DNA of 11,770 nucleotides from Verrucomicrobiota bacterium (GTDB lineage: Bacteria > Verrucomicrobiota > Verrucomicrobiia > Verrucomicrobiales > DEV007): the NCBI GenBank assembly GCA_027618625.1, contig JAQCER010000037.1, forward strand, positions 1 to 11,770, in the 5' to 3' direction. How positions within the stretch are numbered: position 1 is the first letter of the stretch; each line of letters opens with the position of its first letter. Below, one piece after another: positions 6,745-11,770 of the stretch. The notes beneath the pieces are model-generated. The model was given only the letters and a program-made list of their open reading frames with translations, was not told the DNA's origin and ran no database searches. The position numbers and the translations under genes are program-made.

Positions 6745-6775
6745 ACTTCATTTCGACAGACACTTCATTTCGACA
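6745..6775. repeat. 14-bp direct repeat, period 17, in the hom/SDR spacer
   Basis: ACTTCATTTCGACA occurs at 6745-6758 and again, identically, at 6762-6775, with only GAC between the copies. A further partial CGACA lies at 6740-6744. The repeats are roughly midway between the divergent hom (start 6615) and SDR (start 6850) genes, about 75 bases upstream of the SDR start. A same-face tandem operator or a small duplication are both possible. Confidence 0.7.
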
Positions 6776-6849
6776 CTCTTGAGTTCATGCGCCCCTGAGA
6801 CGGCGAATCTTCCCTGCAAAGTCCGCGCGTCAGAATCGCAGGAACAGGC

Positions 6850-7566
6850 GTGACGAATCACTCATCATCTGATCAAAGTGACGCCATGAGTAAAGTTGTC
6901 GTTATCACTGGTTGCACCCGTGGACTGGGCCGCGCGATGGCGGAGCGATTCGCTGCGGATGGATGGACGGTGGCCGGCTGCGGCCGCAGCGGGGAATCCA
7001 TTGCCGAAATGCGTCACGCTTTGCCGGATCCGCATGTGTTCGCCACCTGCGATGTTTCACAGCCGACTACCGTGGCGGGCTTTTGCGGGGAAGTCCTCGC
7101 GACTGTCGGTGCTCCTGACCTCCTGCTGAACAATGCCGCCATCATCAATGCGAACGCCGCTTTGTGGGAGGTGACTGAGGAAGAGTTCGCGCGGGTGATC
7201 GACATCAATATCAAGGGTGTCCATTCAATGATAAGGCAGTTACTGCCACCGATGATCAAGCGCGGTTCTGGCGTGATCGTGAATTTCAGCTCCGGCTGGG
7301 GACGATCCACCTCACCGGATGTCGCTCCCTACTGCGCGACCAAGTGGGCGATTGAAGGATTGACGCAAGCGTTGTCACAAGAACTGCCGCGCGGACTTGC
7401 CGCAGTAGCATTGAATCCCGGGATCATCGACACCGAGATGCTGCGCAGTTGCTTCGGCAAAGGAGCCGGTGCGTATGCCAACGCCGTCGAATGGGCTCGC
7501 ACCGCAGTGCCGTTTTTGCAGAAGCTTTCTGCCAACGATAACGGCGGGGCATTGACGGCACCGTAG
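6850..7566 (+). CDS. Short-chain dehydrogenase/reductase (classical SDR)
   Basis: The 238-residue product is an NAD(P)-dependent oxidoreductase of the classical SDR family, predicted cytoplasmic. The cofactor motif TGCTRGLG is at 20-27, and the Arg and charged surroundings hint at NADP(H). CDVS (67-70) contacts the adenine in family structures. NNAA (94-97) stabilises the central sheet, and Asn120, Ser147 or Ser148, Tyr161 and Lys165 (YCATK, 161-165) form the catalytic set. NPGIIDTEM (189-197) is the usual segment after strand six. The GTG at 6850 is chosen because AGGA lies six bases upstream, one of the few ribosome-binding sites in this window. The ATG at 6886 would remove only a polar 12-residue tail and also begins right before the first strand, so it cannot be excluded. 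The substrate is not recognisable. The gene is divergent from hom and convergent with the giant CotH gene. Confidence 0.9.
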   Translation: MTNHSSSDQSDAMSKVVVITGCTRGLGRAMAERFAADGWTVAGCGRSGESIAEMRHALPDPHVFATCDVSQPTTVAGFCGEVLATVGAPDLLLNNAAIINANAALWEVTEEEFARVIDINIKGVHSMIRQLLPPMIKRGSGVIVNFSSGWGRSTSPDVAPYCATKWAIEGLTQALSQELPRGLAAVALNPGIIDTEMLRSCFGKGAGAYANAVEWARTAVPFLQKLSANDNGGALTAP

Positions 7567-7624
7567 GCGTGACGGCAGAGTCTACGGCGCAGTGCCGCAG
7601 CTACCTGTCGATTATATTATTTAT
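7567..7624. other. Short convergent spacer with AT-rich tail
   Basis: This 58-base gap separates two convergent stop codons. It contains a weak inverted repeat CGGC-GCAGT-GCCG (7585-7597) and an AT-only run from about 7611 that continues into the minus-strand stop codon region. The hairpin is short and its distance to the T-rich stretch is 13 bases. I do not call a terminator, although the SDR transcript may end here. Confidence 0.3.
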
Positions 7625-10600
7625 TTATTGTGCTGCTGCCGCGCGGAGCCGGATGTAGACTTCACCGTTCGGAACGGCGGCGCCCTTCCAGCGGACGCTT
7701 ACGATCGCGGTGCCGTCGCCATTGTCGGTCTCGCTGACAAGCTCGAAACTGGCATCGGCGTTACTCCAGTTGATCAGGTCGGTGGTCGTTTCCAGGGTGA
7801 AGAGAACGTCGTTCGCGGCGAGGTTCTTTTGATAAGTGAACACCGCGCGGCCGTCAGTCGCGCCGATGCCGATGAGGCCCTGGCCGGAACTGGCATCTTC
7901 ATCATTGCCACCGAGCGCAAACTCGAGGAATGCGGAGAGGCCGTCGCCGTCGTTGTCGGCATCCGGGTTGTTGGTGCCGATGGTTTCGCCAGTCCCGGGT
8001 GTGCCTTCGGGAACCGTGCTCTTGGCCCAGTTTCCACCGATGGTGTGGTCGGTGTTCGACGCTGGATCGGTCAACACGATACTGAAGTGTTCATCGCCGG
8101 TGGCGGTGGGCCATGGGGCGACAATGGCGTATTCGAAGTCTTTGATCTTTGCACCGCCCGCGCCAGTGATGGCGATTTGTTCGCCTGTCGCCCGCAGCGA
8201 TGATTCTTCGGCAAATACTCCGGCTACCCGTTGCGCCAACGTGGTGCCGTAGCGCATGGTGAAGGCTTCAAGATTCGATACGACCACTGCACGCTGCCCG
8301 GGCAGGAGGAACGTCACCTTGGAATTGGCGAAGCTGAAGGTAAGACCAGCAGAAAAGCTGACTGCACTCAGATCGACCACGCTGGAGCCGATGTTGGTAA
8401 GCTCCACGAATTCGAAATCCTCCGCGTTGTAGCGCTTGGCGTCTTCTTCGACGTTAGGCACCGGCGGTGTATACATGACTTCTGACACCACCAGATTCGC
8501 CGCAGATGCGGGAACGGTGCCGCCGACGATATAGGTCTCGACCTTCGGCGAACTCCAGAGTTCATCGGTGAATGTTCGGGCGGTGACTACGGCGCTGGCA
8601 TTCAACGTAAGTGGCTCGGAGACGACAATTTGATTCACGGCCAATCCTGGTTGGATGAGCATGTCCGATCCACCGGCGGTGGTGTTCATTCCCTGAACCG
8701 CCAGAACATTCCGGCCCTTCACCAGAATGTCCTTGAAGTTTGCAATGTCGAAGTCCTCGTACACAATCGCATCGGCGTCATTGTTCCCCGTGGTCGCAGC
8801 CGAATTCCACTCTGCCGGATCGGGCGCATTGCCACTGGCCACCTGAACGCCATTGATCCATGCGACAAAGCCGTCGTCGTACTGCATCTTTACGATCAGT
8901 TCGTTGACGTTCGCTATATCATTGTCGACGTTGAACTCCATTCTTGTGTAAATGGAGCTGTTGATATTGCGCATCACGTTTTTAACGTTGGAAGTGATCT
9001 TGGCCTCCAGCGTTCCTCCCGCTGTTTCGAATCCCAGGCCCGTAGTGCCTACGGTCCATGAGGAATCGTCAAAGTTGGGGGTCGTCCAGGTGGCGCCCAA
9101 TGACCCATCGGCCGGGACGAGGTAGCGGACCGGGGCCGCTTCGTCGATGAGAGTTGATGTCACCCGACCACCAGGGAACTGGATTGCCGACTCCGAGACG
9201 CCGCCGCCAGGCTTACGTGGATCGCTTACGTCCAAGGTGTAATAGACCGGGCCAGCCGCTGCATCCATGGTCAGCTGAAAGCCACTGGCCACGATTCCGC
9301 CACCTGCGCTGAAGGTGGGGCGGGCAGCGAACAGGCCGTCCCACCACTCGACGCGGGTCTGCAGCCAGCCTTTGAGATGCGCCACTTCACCGGCCCAAGT
9401 GCGACCCGCATCGCCGGCGTAACGACCACCATTGGGACGTACTGCGGTCCAGCGGGCGAAATTCCTCTCCGCAGCTTCCGCCCCGATCTCCGCCGCCATA
9501 CGATCGACGACAGCGTGCATGTTTGCGACAGACATCACAGTCTGACGAAGTTCCTGATAGCGGTCGACATAGGCCTGCATAAAATCCGGGTCACCCGCCT
9601 TGTTTCGCCGCTTGCCGGGCTCCCAGACGATTTCCCGCCACCATGGATACGTCCACCATTGGCTGCCGCCATCCCAGCCGATGGGATTGAGGTCACGACC
9701 GTCTTCGGATCCCATCGTACGGTCGAAGTCCCAGATCGGCCCATAGTGAATTTTACCGCCGCGCGGTTTATTCAGATACGTGCTCAAGCGGAACGCATCT
9801 GGATCCTTGGAGAGGCCGCGCAGGATGTGCTCGTTGAGCCAGGAGGGGACATCCATGTATTCCGTGTAGTGTTTGCCGGTGGTGGGATTGGTGAAGTCAT
9901 CGGCTTTGAGAGCAACTACCATTTCATTGAAATAGCCGACCAGATAGGCCTCTTGTTCATTGGTCACTACGCGCACGCGGTTCACCTGTTCTTTGGGATA
10001 GATCCAGCCGATTTCATTCGAGGCATCACGGATCCCCCGGATGCCACGGTCACCTGGATCGAGCCTGTCCACCTTCCACATGTAACCGCCAGTGACCGCT
10101 GGCTCCTCATTGTCAGTGCGGTCGAGAGCGGAAACATCGAGTCGATCGCGGCCGCGTGACACTTTTTCCATCAATGCATAGACACCGAAGTAGTCAGAGC
10201 GTGAGACTGATTCATTGTCGACTTCCTCACCGTCAGTGTTGGCGAAGACTTCGACCATCTTACTTCGAGGTGCCCACTGCCCGGCCTGGTTACTCATCTC
10301 ATACATGAACGGGTTACGCATCATAGCGCGGTCGAAATGGTAAGGCGAGTTGAGCACCCAGTCGGAGTCAGCAGGCATGCCGAGAAGTGAGAGGCTCGTA
10401 TCCTGATCATTCTCATCCCATAGTTCCCAAGACAGATTGAACTTTGGATCGCCCCCTGTACTGGAGCCGCGTGTCTTGGCGACTCCGCGAGTGGCCACGT
10501 CTGGCATGTTGCGTAGATCAGCGAGATTATCCGGGCCCTTGGTCTCGAACAGCAGGGCGTAAAACATTTTATTGGAACTGGGAGCGCCGCGACCAAAATT

Positions 10601-11770
10601 GTCGAGGATGAGGATGGGAACCTTCGACGTGAAGTTCGCATAATCCGCACCCAGCTTAATATAAGCCTCACTGTGCGTCGGGCCAGGAATCGAGCCGGGC
10701 AAGAAAGCACGGGCGCGCAATTGCACTGTATCGTTGAATGTCAGCGCTCCTGAGTAGACTTCCGATGGGGCGTTGATGTCTTCCACAGGCACCGATCCAT
10801 CGGTAGTATAGCGGATTACCGCACCGGCCGTCGTAGAAGAAAGAGTTACTGTCACGGTATCCGTAAACGTTTTCGTTGGAACTGAGAAAACCACTGCTTC
10901 CGGAGGGGCACTGCTGCCCACACTATTGGGTGTGCCGGGAGTGGGCTCAACAAAGTAGCCGTCGGCAATAGGCGCGTTCAGATCGCGAAACTCGACCGTC
11001 AACTCTGGGAGGAGAATGAGATCGGAACCACCCGCACTCAAGTTCATCGCCTGGAATGCCAGGACGTTCGTGCCAGCAACCAGGCTTTCCGAAAAGGGCA
11101 CCTCAAAGGGGACGTATTCCTCGGCCAGGGCATCGGAACGCGAGCTGGTCGCTGCGGAATTAAACGCAAGAACGTCAGGTGCCGGTGCCTGATCATCTGC
11201 AATCTGGGCACCGTTCAGATACCCCACGAATCCATCCTCATACTTCAGCTTCATTGTCATCGCGATGACCGCCTCCGGCTGCGGAATCTCGAAGGGCACG
11301 CGGATGTAAATCGAAGCGTTGTTGCCTTTCATCGCCGTCTCGACATCGTCACCATCGCCGGTCAATTCGTCGAATCCGAATCCGATGCCGGTCTTTCCAG
11401 TCGACCATCCTCCATCATCGAACTCGGGAGTGTTCCAGTCTGCGACCTCGTTGACTGGAACCAGCCAGTTGGCGGTCGCACCAGGAGCGATGATCGTTTC
11501 CCTGGTCGATGTTCCAATCGATCCCGTGCCGTAGGAAAGTCCGTCCCGCTGGGGCGGATACATTTCGCCGAACTGCTTGACCACAGTCGTTCCATCGGGG
11601 GCGACGAGCCCGAGGTACTCGCCGTCTGCCTCCAATCGGAAGCTGGTGTGAAGATCACCCGCAGGGTCGGTTAAGTCCTGTCCGGACGCGTAGACCAGCA
11701 AATACCCGCCAGCATCGAGCGTCACATTGGGAAAAGTCCACTTGGTCAGATTCTCCTTGTCGTCGGTGAG
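7625..11770 (-). CDS. Giant multidomain surface protein with CotH kinase and lamin-tail domains, partial (N-terminus outside the window)
   Basis: The frame is open from the right edge to the TAA at 7627-7625, giving 1381 visible residues numbered from the edge. Order: end of a lamin-tail domain (about 1-70, WTFPNVTLDAGGYLLVYASG); jelly-roll-like module A (about 101-262); chitobiase/hexosaminidase C-terminal-like domain (about 290-372); CotH-type kinase domain (about 381-775) with SSTGGDPKFNLSWELWDEND, YFGVYALMEKVSRG and GPIWDFD (677-683), whose aspartates should bind the metal; half of a second chitobiase-like domain (about 819-875); module B (about 881-1047); the remaining half; a second lamin-tail domain (about 1090-1255); a calcium-loop motif DADNDGDGLSAFLEFALGG; and a C-terminal beta domain. 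CotH proteins in spores phosphorylate coat proteins. In this setting the protein is probably secreted or surface attached, and its target is unknown. No sorting signal is obvious at the C-terminus RLRAAAAQ. Confidence 0.9.
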   Translation of the reverse strand, partial: LTDDKENLTKWTFPNVTLDAGGYLLVYASGQDLTDPAGDLHTSFRLEADGEYLGLVAPDGTTVVKQFGEMYPPQRDGLSYGTGSIGTSTRETIIAPGATANWLVPVNEVADWNTPEFDDGGWSTGKTGIGFGFDELTGDGDDVETAMKGNNASIYIRVPFEIPQPEAVIAMTMKLKYEDGFVGYLNGAQIADDQAPAPDVLAFNSAATSSRSDALAEEYVPFEVPFSESLVAGTNVLAFQAMNLSAGGSDLILLPELTVEFRDLNAPIADGYFVEPTPGTPNSVGSSAPPEAVVFSVPTKTFTDTVTVTLSSTTAGAVIRYTTDGSVPVEDINAPSEVYSGALTFNDTVQLRARAFLPGSIPGPTHSEAYIKLGADYANFTSKVPILILDNFGRGAPSSNKMFYALLFETKGPDNLADLRNMPDVATRGVAKTRGSSTGGDPKFNLSWELWDENDQDTSLSLLGMPADSDWVLNSPYHFDRAMMRNPFMYEMSNQAGQWAPRSKMVEVFANTDGEEVDNESVSRSDYFGVYALMEKVSRGRDRLDVSALDRTDNEEPAVTGGYMWKVDRLDPGDRGIRGIRDASNEIGWIYPKEQVNRVRVVTNEQEAYLVGYFNEMVVALKADDFTNPTTGKHYTEYMDVPSWLNEHILRGLSKDPDAFRLSTYLNKPRGGKIHYGPIWDFDRTMGSEDGRDLNPIGWDGGSQWWTYPWWREIVWEPGKRRNKAGDPDFMQAYVDRYQELRQTVMSVANMHAVVDRMAAEIGAEAAERNFARWTAVRPNGGRYAGDAGRTWAGEVAHLKGWLQTRVEWWDGLFAARPTFSAGGGIVASGFQLTMDAAAGPVYYTLDVSDPRKPGGGVSESAIQFPGGRVTSTLIDEAAPVRYLVPADGSLGATWTTPNFDDSSWTVGTTGLGFETAGGTLEAKITSNVKNVMRNINSSIYTRMEFNVDNDIANVNELIVKMQYDDGFVAWINGVQVASGNAPDPAEWNSAATTGNNDADAIVYEDFDIANFKDILVKGRNVLAVQGMNTTAGGSDMLIQPGLAVNQIVVSEPLTLNASAVVTARTFTDELWSSPKVETYIVGGTVPASAANLVVSEVMYTPPVPNVEEDAKRYNAEDFEFVELTNIGSSVVDLSAVSFSAGLTFSFANSKVTFLLPGQRAVVVSNLEAFTMRYGTTLAQRVAGVFAEESSLRATGEQIAITGAGGAKIKDFEYAIVAPWPTATGDEHFSIVLTDPASNTDHTIGGNWAKSTVPEGTPGTGETIGTNNPDADNDGDGLSAFLEFALGGNDEDASSGQGLIGIGATDGRAVFTYQKNLAANDVLFTLETTTDLINWSNADASFELVSETDNGDGTAIVSVRWKGAAVPNGEVYIRLRAAAAQ
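8630..9130 (-). repeat. Jelly-roll-like module B, second copy of an internal duplication
   Basis: About 167 residues beginning VRYLVPADG and ending GLAVNQ. It shares with module A the pattern LVP, W.TP.FDD..W, TG.GF, SIY.R, KMQYDDGFVAWINGVQVA, NSAAT, G.NVLA.Q.MN and AGGSD. The copies are clearly diverged at protein level, so the duplication is old. It lies between two pieces that together look like one chitobiase-type domain. Confidence 0.75.
10985..11470 (-). repeat. Jelly-roll-like module A, first copy of an internal duplication
   Basis: About 162 residues beginning ANWLVPVNE and ending LTVEFR. Aligned landmarks with module B are WNTPEFDDGGW, KTGIGFGF, ASIYIRVPF, KLKYEDGFVGYLNGAQIA, FNSAAT, GTNVLAFQAMN and AGGSD. 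The DGF..(Y/W)(L/I)NG block is typical of galactose-binding-like or PA14-like beta modules; carbohydrate binding is an inference. Confidence 0.75.

Noticed and set aside
7561..7597. Inverted repeats after the SDR gene as an intrinsic terminator
   Set aside because: The possible stems (CCGTAG/CTACGG with a 15-base loop, CGGC/GCCG with a 5-base loop) are short, and the T-rich stretch is not adjacent.
9377..10159. Long plus-strand open frame of 260 codons inside the CotH gene
   Set aside because: It lies wholly antisense to a well-supported domain, has no recognisable motifs or ribosome-binding site, and is explained by the GC-rich codon use of the opposite strand.
1..11770. CRISPR array, tRNA/rRNA genes, insertion sequence ends, phage or defence genes
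   Set aside because: No regularly spaced repeats, cloverleaf-like sequence, transposase motifs or terminal inverted repeats were seen on either strand; nearly all the DNA is taken up by ordinary genes.

Overview
The window looks like a chromosomal stretch from a free-living bacterium of the PVC group, most likely Verrucomicrobiota. Four things point there: a very large surface-type protein combining lamin-tail, chitobiase-like, CotH-kinase and jelly-roll-like modules with a calcium-loop C-terminal region; a Tat-exported Gfo/Idh/MocA oxidoreductase beside a TIM-barrel sugar isomerase; an FtsX-type permease of the kind common in Planctomycetes and Verrucomicrobia; and the general lack of Shine-Dalgarno sequences. 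This assignment is an inference from gene families and was not tested by a search. No tRNA, rRNA, insertion sequence, phage gene or CRISPR array is visible.

Left part (1-3554). A partial ABC transporter permease (minus strand, running off the left edge) is divergent from a TIM-barrel sugar phosphate isomerase/epimerase (997-1821, plus). A Tat-signal Gfo/Idh/MocA oxidoreductase follows (2000-3400, plus) and ends at a textbook intrinsic terminator (3435-3466). The isomerase and oxidoreductase are a plausible pair for oxidising and rearranging a sugar or polyol, although one is predicted cytoplasmic and the other exported.

Middle part (3555-6615). Three housekeeping genes lie on the minus strand. 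Homoserine dehydrogenase (hom, TTG start) is followed after 15 bases by threonine synthase (thrC), and after a 154-base gap with a hairpin by moaC of molybdenum cofactor synthesis. hom-thrC is a threonine operon without thrB in the window. ThrC carries an unexpected four-cysteine cluster near its C-terminus.

Right part (6616-11770). A short-chain dehydrogenase (6850-7566, plus) is divergent from hom across a 234-base spacer holding a 14-base direct repeat. It converges on the giant CotH/lamin-tail protein (minus strand, 7625 to beyond the right edge, at least 1381 residues). That protein contains two diverged copies of one carbohydrate-binding-like module, the second of which seems to sit inside a chitobiase-like domain.

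A recurring small-scale pattern is short tandem or near-tandem direct repeats in four different intergenic spacers. No wholly new multi-gene system is evident; the most unusual items are the ThrC cysteine cluster, the module architecture of the giant protein and the spacer repeats.
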